DNA of 64,000 nucleotides, taken from positions 1 through 64,000 of the forward strand of contig NZ_JACRAH010000036.1 in NCBI RefSeq assembly GCF_016234775.1, given 5' to 3'. Below the pieces are notes generated by a model that saw only the letters and a program-made list of their open reading frames with translations, had not been told where the DNA came from and ran no database searches. Source of the stretch: Aquabacterium sp. Its GTDB lineage: Bacteria > Pseudomonadota > Gammaproteobacteria > Burkholderiales > Burkholderiaceae_C. Shown piece after piece: positions 8,711 through 17,482 of this stretch. How positions within the stretch are numbered: position 1 is the stretch's first letter; each line of letters opens with the position of its first letter. The translations under genes and the position numbers were made by a program.

Positions 8711-11258
8711 GAGCGGCAGCTCCATCCACTCGGGCCTGAGCGAGACCGAAGCGCAGGCGAGGTGGCTGCAACATGGGCCCAATGAGTTGCCGCAGGCCAG
8801 CAAGCGCACGGCTTGGCGCATTGCGCTGGAGCTCGTGCGTGAGCCCATGCTGCAGTTGCTGCTGGTGGCGGGCGGCATTTACCTGGCCCTGGGGGATGTG
8901 GGGGAAGCCTGCATGCTGCTGGCCTTTGTGGCGCTGACCCTGGTGATTTCCTTTGTGCAGGAGGCCCGCACCGAGCGCGTGTTGGAGGCCTTGCGCGATC
9001 TCAGCAGCCCTCGTGCATTGGTGATCCGCAATGGCGAACGCAAGCGTATTCCCGGTCGGGAGGTGGTGCCGGGGGATCTCCTGTTGCTGGAGGAGGGTGA
9101 CAGGGTGCCGGCCGATGCGCGCTTGTTGTCCGCCAATGACTTTCTGGCGGACGAATCCCTGTTGACGGGTGAGTCTGTGCCCGTGTGCAAGGTGCCCTGG
9201 CTGACGACGCATGGTGATGTTCGCAGGCCGGGTGGCGATGACCAGCCCTGGGTGTACTCGGGTTCGATGGTGGTGCGCGGGTTGGGCATGGCTGAAGTCA
9301 CGGCCACCGGCCCGCACAGCGAGCTGGGTCGCATTGGTGTGGCCCTGCATCAGATCGAGCAGGCACCGCCCGCCTTGCAGCAGCAGACACGCGCCCTGGT
9401 GCGCACCTTTGCACTGGTCGGTATCAGCCTGAGTGTGCTGGTGGCGCTGCTTTATGTGTGGATGCGCGGCGATACCCTGGCGGCCGTGCTGGCAGGCATC
9501 ACCTTGGCCATGTCGCTGTTGCCCCAGGAGTTCCCGCTGATCCTGACCGTGTTCATGGCCATGGGGGCCTGGCGGATCTCTCAACAGCGCGTGTTGGTGC
9601 GGCGCGCCAGTGCCATCGAAGCCCTGGGCACGGCCACCGTGCTGTGTACCGACAAGACCGGCACGCTCACGCTCAATCGAATGAGCATCGCCGCCATGCA
9701 CGTGAGCGGGCAGACCTGGCGTGCACAAGAAACGTCGGCGCCCTTGCCGGAGTCCTTCCATGCCTTGCTCTTGCACGGCATCCTGGCCAGCGAACGCGAT
9801 CCCTTCGACCCCATGGAAAAGGCCTTCTGGGTGCTGGGGCAGGCCCAGTTGCCTCAGCAGATCGCACGACATGCCCCATGGCAACTGGTGCATGAATACG
9901 GGCTGAGCCCCGAGATGCTGGCCATGTCCCATGTGTGGCGCGCGCCTCAGCAGGACGGGCACCTCATCGCCACCAAAGGCGCACCCGAGGCCATCGCCGA
10001 TCTGTGCCATCTGAGTGATACGGCGCTGGCTGAAGTACGGCGTGCGGCTGACATGTTTGCCAGCCAGGGCATGCGCGTGCTGGGCGTGGCGAGGGCCCGG
10101 CACGATGGGCCTCAGCAAGGTGGTCAATGGCCCGCCATTCAGCATGACTTCGATTTCGAATTCATGGGGTTGGTCGCCCTGCAGGACCCTTTGCGCCCTG
10201 ACGTGCCGCAAGCCGTGCAGGCCTGTCGAGGGGCCGGCATCAAAGTGGTCATGATCACGGGCGATCATCCCGTTACCGCGAAGGCCATGGCTGAGCAGGC
10301 TGGCCTGGATGTCAGCGCCGATGTGGTGCGCGGTGAAGATCTGCAAGGCCTGTCGGACGAGGCGTTCAAGGCCTGTGTGGCGAAGGTCTCGGTCTTTGCG
10401 CGCGTGATGCCGGAGCAGAAGTTGCGCATCGTGCAGGCGCTGCAGGCGGGCGGTCATGTGGTGGCCATGACGGGCGATGGTGTCAACGATGCGCCGTCGC
10501 TCAAGGCGGCCGACATCGGCGTGGCCATGGGCTCGCGTGGCACGGATGTGGCGCGTGAAGCCTCCGCCATGGTGCTGCTGGACGATGACTTCGGCGCCAT
10601 CGTCAAAGCCGTTCAGTTGGGGCGCCGCATCGACGACAACCTGCGCAAGGCCATGGCCTTCGTGCTGGCCGTGCATGTGCCCATTGCAGGCCTGACCCTG
10701 CTGCCCTTGTTGATGGGCTGGCCGTTGCTGTTCATGCCCGTGCACATCGCCTTTCTGGAGTTGATCATTGACCCGGTCTGCTCCATCGTGTTCGAAGCCG
10801 AGCCTGATGAGCGCGACATCATGCGCAGGCCTCCACGCGAGATCGGCCGGCCCTTGCTGACCAGGTCGATGATGTTATATAGCCTGACGCAAGGCTTGCT
10901 GGCCCTGGGGGCGGTCGGTCTGGCGTATGCCTGGTTGTTGCAGCAAGGCCTGAGCGAGCCGCAGGCGCGGGCGGGTGGATTCATCGCACTTGTTGCCGTG
11001 AACATCCTGCTCATCGTCAACAACCGATCCTTGCATGGGCACGTGATGTCGGGCTTGTTGCGCCCCAATCCAGCCTTGTGGCGCATGCTGGCCTTGACCC
11101 TCTGCTTGTTGGGGGTGGTGTTTTTCGTGCCTGCCTTGAGTGGCCTGTTCAAGATGACCTTGCCGGGCGAATCGGGTGCCATCGCAGTGGGCGCCGCCAT
11201 GTTCTGTACCCTGATTTCGCTTCAGATTCTGCGGTGGATTCGCGCGGGCAAAGCGTGA
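8703..11258 (+). CDS. P-type cation-translocating ATPase (Ca2+/Mg2+-type, P2-like)
   Basis: About 850 residues with the full P-type layout: actuator motif LTGES, phosphorylation motif DKTGTLT, MITGDHP, hinge GDGVNDAPSLKAADIGVAMG, and C-terminal membrane segments with PVHIAFLELIIDPVCSIVFEAE. The helix-4 ion-site motif reads LPQEFP instead of the PEGLP of SERCA-like pumps; in relatives I recall, PxEFP occurs, so this may mark a subfamily. The ion is uncertain. I prefer the TTG at 8703 because GGGAG sits 5 bases upstream; the track TTG at 8691 lacks a good ribosome site. Either start overlaps the sensor kinase. Confidence 0.88.
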   Translation: MPESGSSIHSGLSETEAQARWLQHGPNELPQASKRTAWRIALELVREPMLQLLLVAGGIYLALGDVGEACMLLAFVALTLVISFVQEARTERVLEALRDLSSPRALVIRNGERKRIPGREVVPGDLLLLEEGDRVPADARLLSANDFLADESLLTGESVPVCKVPWLTTHGDVRRPGGDDQPWVYSGSMVVRGLGMAEVTATGPHSELGRIGVALHQIEQAPPALQQQTRALVRTFALVGISLSVLVALLYVWMRGDTLAAVLAGITLAMSLLPQEFPLILTVFMAMGAWRISQQRVLVRRASAIEALGTATVLCTDKTGTLTLNRMSIAAMHVSGQTWRAQETSAPLPESFHALLLHGILASERDPFDPMEKAFWVLGQAQLPQQIARHAPWQLVHEYGLSPEMLAMSHVWRAPQQDGHLIATKGAPEAIADLCHLSDTALAEVRRAADMFASQGMRVLGVARARHDGPQQGGQWPAIQHDFDFEFMGLVALQDPLRPDVPQAVQACRGAGIKVVMITGDHPVTAKAMAEQAGLDVSADVVRGEDLQGLSDEAFKACVAKVSVFARVMPEQKLRIVQALQAGGHVVAMTGDGVNDAPSLKAADIGVAMGSRGTDVAREASAMVLLDDDFGAIVKAVQLGRRIDDNLRKAMAFVLAVHVPIAGLTLLPLLMGWPLLFMPVHIAFLELIIDPVCSIVFEAEPDERDIMRRPPREIGRPLLTRSMMLYSLTQGLLALGAVGLAYAWLLQQGLSEPQARAGGFIALVAVNILLIVNNRSLHGHVMSGLLRPNPALWRMLALTLCLLGVVFFVPALSGLFKMTLPGESGAIAVGAAMFCTLISLQILRWIRAGKA

Positions 11259-11330
11259 ATACTGCATATGACATTTCGTATGTGACATTGATAATGTCGA
11301 ACTCATTTTGACCATATCAGGACTGGTGAA

Positions 11331-12266
11331 GTGCTGTTTTCTCACTTGTTGCCGGACCTTGTCCAGTCTGTTCTGGATGCCCTTCCCACACCCGTGTTCT
11401 TCAAGGACAGAGCGGGCGTCTATCAAGGTTGCAACCGAGCTTTTGCTCGGTTGATCGGGCGGCGTCGGCGCGAGATCATCGGCATGACCGTGTTCGACAT
11501 TTCGCCGCAGGAGTACGCCCAATCGCACTTCGACGCTGATGCAGTGTTGATGCAGTCAGGTGGAGAGCAACGCTACGAAGCCCAGATCAAGCGCTGCGAT
11601 GGCGAGCGTCGCCATGTGGTCTTTCACAAGGCGGCACTGTATGGTGCGGACGGTGAGGTTGCCGGTATCGTGGGCACCATCCTTGACATCACCGAACGCA
11701 AGGCCCTGGAGGTCAAGCTGGCCGCCATGGCAGAGCGCGATGCCCTCACTGGTCTTTTCAACCGCCGGGCCATCTTGGCCCATCTTGAGGCCCTGCACAG
11801 GGATCGAAGGCAGGCTAGCCAGCCCTTGTGCCTGATGATGTGTGATGTTGATTACTTCAAGAGCATCAACGACCGCTACGGCCATGGCGTGGGTGACGAG
11901 GTTCTGCGCAAGGTGGCGCACACCCTGTGTCAGAACCTGCGAGATGGCGATCGCGTGGGGCGCATCGGTGGCGAGGAGTTCCTGATCGTGCTGGCAACAG
12001 CCGATGTGGACGATGCCCGGCAGGTGGCCGAACGCCTGCGGCATCTCATTGCCAGCATGGACGTGCATGGCGGCGAGGGTACCAGCCTGAGCGTGACCAT
12101 CAGCATCGGCGTGGCCCAGAGCCTGCAGCACGATGAGGACTGGTCAGGCGCCGTCGCGCGCGCCGACGAAGGCCTGTATGCGGCCAAGCGAGCGGGCCGG
12201 GACAAGGTGGTGGTCACCGATGCGCAGACGCGCCTGGCACACCGCAAGGACTGGCATCAGCCCTGA
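11331..12266 (+). CDS. PAS-GGDEF diguanylate cyclase
   Basis: A 311-residue soluble protein with an N-terminal PAS domain (~8-125, ending DITERKALE) and a GGDEF domain. The active site reads GGEEF (213-217), which is catalytically competent. An inhibitory-site motif RxxD (RDGD, 204-207) lies five residues before it, as in product-inhibited cyclases, so cyclic-di-GMP feedback is likely. The start is GTG with a weak ribosome site. It lies 72 bases after the ATPase gene and may share its transcript. Cyclic-di-GMP would fit the surface-polymer genes elsewhere in the window. Confidence 0.92.
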   Translation: MLFSHLLPDLVQSVLDALPTPVFFKDRAGVYQGCNRAFARLIGRRRREIIGMTVFDISPQEYAQSHFDADAVLMQSGGEQRYEAQIKRCDGERRHVVFHKAALYGADGEVAGIVGTILDITERKALEVKLAAMAERDALTGLFNRRAILAHLEALHRDRRQASQPLCLMMCDVDYFKSINDRYGHGVGDEVLRKVAHTLCQNLRDGDRVGRIGGEEFLIVLATADVDDARQVAERLRHLIASMDVHGGEGTSLSVTISIGVAQSLQHDEDWSGAVARADEGLYAAKRAGRDKVVVTDAQTRLAHRKDWHQP

Positions 12267-12292
12267 CGGCAGCGCCTTCAAGGTTGGAGTGA

Positions 12293-14350
12293 TCACGGCA
12301 GACTGATACCCAACTTGATCCACCAGCGCCGACCTGCTTCGGGTACCTGCGCGGGCAGCTTGCTGCCCAGGTTGGCCCATGAGCCGTCACTGCTGTGGTT
12401 GAGGTGCTCCACATAGTAGCGATCGAACACATTGTCCACGCCTGCCGCTACCTGCACCTGCTTGTTGAACTTGTACTCGCCCTGGATGTCCCACACGCTG
12501 AAGCCTGGTGTGGCGGCCACATCCAGACCGTTGGTGCTGCCATGGTTGCGGTCAATGCGCTGCTGGCCATCGGCCATGCGCGTGATGAGCTTGAGGCCGA
12601 TTGCATCCTGCTTCCATGCGGCATACAACCGGGCTTGTGTCGGAGGGGTCTGTGCGAGTGCCACATGATCGGTTTTGTTGGCGGCCCAGACCAGGCTCAG
12701 GTTGCCGCCCAGCGCAATGGTTGGGCTGGCTGCCCAGTTGAGCTCACCTTCAAAACCTCGGCGTATGGCATCCACACTTTTTGCGCTGGTGCCACTGGTG
12801 ACCAGCATGAAATTGTCGATCAGGTTGATGAAACCGTTGACGCTGGCGCTGAGTTGGCCGGCGTTGTAGCGCAAGCCAGCATTGAGCTCCTTGTGTTGTT
12901 CCAGGGCCAGGTCATAGCCCTGCAAGCTGCCGATTTCGACATAGTCGGGCCCTCTCTCTGACTGGCCGATGGCCGCATGAGCCTGCCATTGCGCGTCCAG
13001 TCTGTGTTCTGCGCGGACGAAGGCACTGTGCAGGGTCATCTGGCGGCGGCTGCCCTGACCCTTGACGGGGGTGGCGTTGGCCGCGATGCCGCGCACATCC
13101 CCTGCGCGGGATTGCCTTGAGTCAATGCGCAGGCCCGAACTCACGGATGTCGAACCCAGCGTGGCCAGCCATTCGGCGTAGGCGCCGGTCTGCTGGATGC
13201 GGATGTCGTAGTAGGGGGCGATGCCAAGATCATCCGGGGGGAGGCAGGTGACCTCGCTGCCCAGGTCAAAACATACCGTGTTGATAAAGTGATTCTGTGC
13301 GTGGTAGCTGTCTAACCGGCCATCCAGGCCCAGCCGAATCACGTGGTCGTCTGCAATATCCAAGTCCACTCTCAGGCTGGCGGCACGGGAGCGATTGCGT
13401 TGCAGCATGATCTCGCGTGTGCGGTTGATGCCATCGGCCTGATAAGTGCCTTCCTCACCCCGCAGGGTGAAGTTGTCCATGGCGTGGTCCACACTTTGCC
13501 AGCGCACCTGGGCCTCGGCCTGCTTTACCCATGGCGACAGTCGTTGCGCACGCCACTGCAGCCCCAGGCTGTCCGACAGAAAGCGCGTGCCATCCATGTG
13601 ATACGCGGGGTAGACGGCCCAGCCATCGCTGCGTGTCAGTTTGGCTGACAGCGTTTGCTCCTCGCTCAAACGCCAGCCCAGTTCCAGATCGTGGTTGTCG
13701 CGCAAGTAGCTTGACGGGATGCGTTGGCCGTGCCCGTCTCTTTCGTCGCCACTTTGCAGGTGTCGGTTGGTGACCCTCGCCCACATGGTTTCGCTGTTGA
13801 CAAGGCCTTCTGCATGAGTCTGCTGTTTGCCGAAGGCGGCCAGCGTCTGGCTGAGTGTCAACGCCGAGGGCGCATCGGCAGACGGGGGCTTGCGTTCAAA
13901 TACCAGGGCACCGGCCAGCACCCCCGCATAGCGCACGGTACTGGGCCCTTTGATCACCGTGCCCTGGTCAACCGCTTCCGGGTCGATGTAGGAGGTGGCC
14001 GGGTCCATGCCATGGTTGCAGGCGCCTTCCATGGCGATGCCATCGTTGAGCACGGGCAGGCGAGAGCCACCGAGGCCTCGCACCAGCACCGTGCCTGCGG
14101 TACCTGACTGTCGGTTGACCTGCACGCCGCCCACTTGCCTGAGCAACTGCGCCACATCGTCTTGCTCGTCGGTCTGCCCTTTGAGCTTCACCTTGCTTTG
14201 CGAGGCCTGCTGCCTGGGCCTGGCCTTGATCGACACCGTGGGCAACTGGTCCTTGTCTGCCGTGGTGTCGCTGGTTTGTGCCGTCGCGTCCAGCGTCAGC
14301 AGCAGGCTCAGGCAGGCCCATCCGATCGTCCGGTATCGCATCATCATCAC
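12293..14350 (-). CDS. TonB-dependent outer-membrane receptor, copper-receptor (OprC-like) type
   Basis: A 685-residue receptor with signal peptide (WACLSLLLTLDATAQ), plug domain (~40-150) and barrel ending in WWIKLGISLP. The plug contains EGACNHGMDPATSYIDPEAV followed by VIKGPSTVRY; a Met-Asp-Pro stretch with nearby Cys/His is typical of OprC/NosA copper receptors. It would import copper or a copper complex with TonB energy. Its start overlaps the stop of the preceding PEP-CTERM gene by 4 bases (ATGA), so the two are translationally coupled. Zinc rather than copper remains possible. Confidence 0.85.
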   Translation of the reverse strand: MMMMRYRTIGWACLSLLLTLDATAQTSDTTADKDQLPTVSIKARPRQQASQSKVKLKGQTDEQDDVAQLLRQVGGVQVNRQSGTAGTVLVRGLGGSRLPVLNDGIAMEGACNHGMDPATSYIDPEAVDQGTVIKGPSTVRYAGVLAGALVFERKPPSADAPSALTLSQTLAAFGKQQTHAEGLVNSETMWARVTNRHLQSGDERDGHGQRIPSSYLRDNHDLELGWRLSEEQTLSAKLTRSDGWAVYPAYHMDGTRFLSDSLGLQWRAQRLSPWVKQAEAQVRWQSVDHAMDNFTLRGEEGTYQADGINRTREIMLQRNRSRAASLRVDLDIADDHVIRLGLDGRLDSYHAQNHFINTVCFDLGSEVTCLPPDDLGIAPYYDIRIQQTGAYAEWLATLGSTSVSSGLRIDSRQSRAGDVRGIAANATPVKGQGSRRQMTLHSAFVRAEHRLDAQWQAHAAIGQSERGPDYVEIGSLQGYDLALEQHKELNAGLRYNAGQLSASVNGFINLIDNFMLVTSGTSAKSVDAIRRGFEGELNWAASPTIALGGNLSLVWAANKTDHVALAQTPPTQARLYAAWKQDAIGLKLITRMADGQQRIDRNHGSTNGLDVAATPGFSVWDIQGEYKFNKQVQVAAGVDNVFDRYYVEHLNHSSDGSWANLGSKLPAQVPEAGRRWWIKLGISLP

Positions 14351-15024
14351 TGTTGCTCGCGCTGTGGTGAACGACGAGCCTGGCGGCGACGTGCCACGGC
14401 ACCCATGGCCAGCAAGCCCAGGCCCATCTTCGCCCAGGTCGAGGCCTCTGGGACGGCCGGGGTCTCGTGCAGGCTCAGGTGCAGGCCGATGGTGTCACGC
14501 ACGGGGTCACCCATGCCGGGCATGGCATGGTGGTGGTACATCGACGCGTTCAGGTTGACATACACGTGGTCGGCATCAAAGGTCAGGGCCGTAGCCGGAT
14601 CGAAGCCTTCCAGCAGATTGCCCTGCACATTGGGCACATACCTTGTGTTGCTCACCACCGCGCCTTCGATGGCGGCGATGCTGTTGCCGCTGTCGACAAG
14701 GCGAAAGCCCAGCTTGTCAGGCGAGCCGAAGTTCATGAAGTCGCCGCTGCCAACGTAGCTGAGCACCACGTCGGTGCCGCTGACGTCGATGTTCCACTGG
14801 ATGGTGTTCTTGCTGTCGATCGACCAGTTGCTGACCTCCTGGCCTGCGCCCACGGTGAAGGTCCGGGACTTGATGGTCTGCCAACCTGCGCCGGCATCCA
14901 GACCGTATTCGATGGTCAGGGTGCTGCCATCGAGCGAGCCGTGGGCTTGTGCCTGGCCACTCAGGGTCAGCAGGGAAACAGCCAGCAGCGAAGCGCGGCG
15001 GACGAAGTGAGAGATGGTTTGCAT
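14347..15024 (-). CDS. PEP-CTERM protein, probable metal-associated surface protein
   Basis: A 225-residue exported protein with signal peptide (LLAVSLLTLSGQAQA) and a C-terminal sorting signal (PEASTWAKMGLGLLAMGAVARRRQ). The middle is beta-rich and includes MYHHHAMPGMGDP, a His/Met cluster that could bind copper or zinc. It is coupled by an ATGA overlap to the TonB receptor gene, so it likely works with the receptor in capturing or delivering metal. I recall a Zur-repressed PEP-CTERM family with a similar context (all3515 type) but cannot confirm membership here. An exosortase elsewhere in the genome would process the C-terminus. Confidence 0.78.
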   Translation of the reverse strand: MQTISHFVRRASLLAVSLLTLSGQAQAHGSLDGSTLTIEYGLDAGAGWQTIKSRTFTVGAGQEVSNWSIDSKNTIQWNIDVSGTDVVLSYVGSGDFMNFGSPDKLGFRLVDSGNSIAAIEGAVVSNTRYVPNVQGNLLEGFDPATALTFDADHVYVNLNASMYHHHAMPGMGDPVRDTIGLHLSLHETPAVPEASTWAKMGLGLLAMGAVARRRQARRSPQREQQ

Positions 15025-15054
15025 GTGCGTTCCTCTTGTGTTGGTGGTGATCGA

Positions 15055-15843
15055 TCAGCGCAGCTTGCGACGGCGTGCGCCCATCAGCAGGCCGGCCAGC
15101 CCCAGTGCGTACAAGCTCACGGTGGCGGGTTCCGGCACGCTGCTGACCTGGATGCCTACGCTCATGCCGTAGGCGGTGGCCAAGTTGGGGTTGCTGCCGA
15201 GTTGGGCTTCGTAGTCGGCTCCGCCGACGATGAGGGAGTAGGTGCCAGCGCCCAGCGCAAACGTTTTGCTGGTGATGCCGTCCAGCAGACCATCGCCTGT
15301 GCCGCCTTGAACTGCACCCACGCCATCAACCGAGTAGCCTTTGAAGCTCAGTGTGTTGATGGCGCCAAAGTCGTTGCCGATCTGAAAGTCACCCACGGCA
15401 TGCCAGACGCCTTCAACGGGGAAGGGCAGGGAGGCCTTGTAGGCGGTGGATGCGGTGGATGTGTCATACGACAGATAGCTCACGGCGGCGTTGCTCGGAT
15501 CCACGCTGGTGGGCGCAATGCCCTGGTAGATCGAGAAGCCGGGCAGCAATCCGCCAACCGATGTGCTGGTGGCGCCGGCATGGGCGCTGACGGTCAAGGC
15601 GACCAGCGCATCGCCCGTGAGCGTGAACTTGAACCACTTGCCTTTGTGGCTGTCGCCCCAGTCCGCATCGGCGGCATCGGCCCAGCCGTAGTTGCCGCTC
15701 ACGGCCTGGTTGCTGATGGTGTTGCTGGTCGAACTGAGGCCATCGTAGGTGCCCAGATCGCGGCCAGTGTAAGAGACGTGTGCAAGGGCGGGCAGAGACA
15801 AGCTGGCCGCACTCAGGGCCAGGACGAAATGACGGGTCAACAT
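15055..15843 (-). CDS. PEP-CTERM sorting-domain protein
   Basis: A 262-residue exported protein when started at the ATG at 15843 (signal peptide MLTRHFVLALSAASLSLPALA); the 54 extra track residues are not secretion-like. The C-terminus VPEPATVSLYALGLAGLLMGARRRKLR is a textbook PEP-CTERM signal. The body is Ser/Thr/Gly-rich with KGKWFKFTLTGDALVALTVSA, suggesting a beta-sandwich. It lies 30 bases before the other PEP-CTERM gene and in the same direction, so it probably belongs to the metal cassette. No enzymatic motif is visible. Confidence 0.8.
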   Translation of the reverse strand: MLTRHFVLALSAASLSLPALAHVSYTGRDLGTYDGLSSTSNTISNQAVSGNYGWADAADADWGDSHKGKWFKFTLTGDALVALTVSAHAGATSTSVGGLLPGFSIYQGIAPTSVDPSNAAVSYLSYDTSTASTAYKASLPFPVEGVWHAVGDFQIGNDFGAINTLSFKGYSVDGVGAVQGGTGDGLLDGITSKTFALGAGTYSLIVGGADYEAQLGSNPNLATAYGMSVGIQVSSVPEPATVSLYALGLAGLLMGARRRKLR

Positions 15844-16049
15844 GTGTGAAAAATCCTGATGCGCAGATCCTTGCTGTCGGCGATCGGCGTGATCTGGCTC
15901 GACAGGTCTGCGTGTGTGATGAACGTGTGTGTGGCAGCGCGGTCTGGCACGCCATGGCTGGCGCACAGAGATGGCCCGGGCATGGCGCCCGAGCCAGCTG
16001 ATCACGTAAGGATCAGCGCGTTGTCAACAAAGGAGTGGGGGCAGGCCGA

Positions 16050-16454
16050 TCAGGCCTGCGCAACAGGAGGGGCTCGGGCCTGGGCCGGCGCCCAGATGGG
16101 CATCGGCCCAGGCGCGTCCAGGAACAGGCGGGGGACTTCGTGCTGCAGCCCGGTGAGGGGCAGCGCCGCCATCTGCGCAGGCGGCATGCCTGCATGGTCA
16201 CCTTGCATGACGCACAGTGGGCAGTGATCCAGCCAGGCGTGATGAGCTGGTTGCTCCTGCATGGGCTTGATCACGATGATGGAAGGCAAGCCTTCACGGC
16301 TCACGCACACCTCGGCAGACGGTACTGCAGATCCTTGAGTCAGGTGGTGGGTGGCCAGCCAGCGGGAAACCGCAGGGGCGATCGCACTCAGCAGGATGAC
16401 CATGGCAGTCATCCAGACCATCCAGCGAAGATGGGGGCTGGTGCGTGAAATCAT
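16050..16454 (-). CDS. DUF2946-type small membrane/periplasmic protein
   Basis: A 134-residue protein starting at the ATG at 16454, which opens into a membrane or signal segment (WMVWMTAMVILLSAIAPAVS). The mature part has DHCPLCVMQGDHAG, a CxxC with flanking His/Asp/Met typical of DUF2946 proteins, which often neighbour copper genes. The role is unknown; metal binding is inferred. It is the first gene of the minus-strand cassette leading to the TonB receptor, separated by ~200 bases from the next gene. Confidence 0.65.
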   Translation of the reverse strand: MISRTSPHLRWMVWMTAMVILLSAIAPAVSRWLATHHLTQGSAVPSAEVCVSREGLPSIIVIKPMQEQPAHHAWLDHCPLCVMQGDHAGMPPAQMAALPLTGLQHEVPRLFLDAPGPMPIWAPAQARAPPVAQA

Positions 16455-16590
16455 GTGTGGCAGTGTAAAGCACACTTTTGAGTGTCTCGCAAAGCCTGTT
16501 TTGTGCGGGGTCAATGCGTGGCGAGATGCATGACTGATTTAAAATGGGAACATCACACATTTCATTGGGTGGAATGCCCTGGTCCCCTTG

Positions 16591-17481
16591 ATGCCTTCTT
16601 CTGCCGGTTCCCCGCAGCCCTCCGATCACGACGCGCTGGCTGATGCCATCCAGTCCGTTCTGGCGCCTTTGGCCGATCTGGCTGTGGCCAGAGGCCTGAC
16701 GTACGCGGTTGTCGAAGAGTCTCTGAAACAGGCCTTCGTGCGCGCCGCGCAGGAGGCGCAGTTGGCGCAAGGGTTGCCCGCACATCGCCTGGTCAGCCGC
16801 ATCAGCGCCGCCACGGGCATCAATCGCCGGGAGGTCACGCGTTTGACACAATCCGATCCGGGTGCCCCAAGTCCTGCCGGTGCGTCACTGGTGTCCCAGT
16901 TGTTCACGCGCTGGATCTCGGATCGCAAGTTGCGCGTCAAAGGCAAACCACGCGCCTTGCCACGTCAAGGTGACGCGCCCAGCTTTGAAGCACTCGCTCG
17001 CTCGATCACGCAAGATGTACACCCCCGAACCATGCTGGACGAACTCTGCCGCCTGGATCTGGCCCGTTGGGATGCCGAGACCGATACCGTCAGCCTGATT
17101 CAGGATGGCTTCACACCACGCGGGGATCTGCAGCGCATGGTCGAGTTCCTTGGCGACAACGTGGGTGACCACCTGCACGCTGCGGTCGAGAACGTGATCG
17201 GCGATGAGCCAACTCATTTCGAGCAGGCCGTTTTCGCGCAAGGCCTGTCAGCGGATTCGGTCGAACAGGTGCGTCATCTGGCGCGCAAGCACTGGAAGGC
17301 CCTGGTCACCGAGGCGGTGCCGCTGTTGGAGCAGCGTATAGACCTGGACGCGCAAACGCCTGATACCGCGACACAACGAGTGCGTCTGGGGCTGTTCACC
17401 TATCACCATGACTCGGCACGGACCGAGCCAGAAACGGGCAGTGCCGGCGTGGTGCCGCGCCGTATGCCCAGCGGGAAATGA
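16591..17481 (+). CDS. DUF6502 family protein
   Basis: A 296-residue soluble protein. The track begins at TTG 16588 but an ATG follows immediately at 16591. The N-terminal half (VEESLKQAFVRAA, RLVSRISAATGINRREVTRL) looks like a winged-helix-like DNA-binding domain, which matches my memory of DUF6502. The next gene, a DUF5666 lipoprotein, begins 2 bases after its stop, so the pair is one operon. It may be a regulator; no target is evident. Confidence 0.72.
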   Translation: MPSSAGSPQPSDHDALADAIQSVLAPLADLAVARGLTYAVVEESLKQAFVRAAQEAQLAQGLPAHRLVSRISAATGINRREVTRLTQSDPGAPSPAGASLVSQLFTRWISDRKLRVKGKPRALPRQGDAPSFEALARSITQDVHPRTMLDELCRLDLARWDAETDTVSLIQDGFTPRGDLQRMVEFLGDNVGDHLHAAVENVIGDEPTHFEQAVFAQGLSADSVEQVRHLARKHWKALVTEAVPLLEQRIDLDAQTPDTATQRVRLGLFTYHHDSARTEPETGSAGVVPRRMPSGK

Positions 17482-17482
17482 C

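Noticed and set aside
8658-10745. 695-residue minus-strand ORF
   Set aside because: His/Gln-rich antisense shadow of the P-type ATPase, which has all catalytic motifs.
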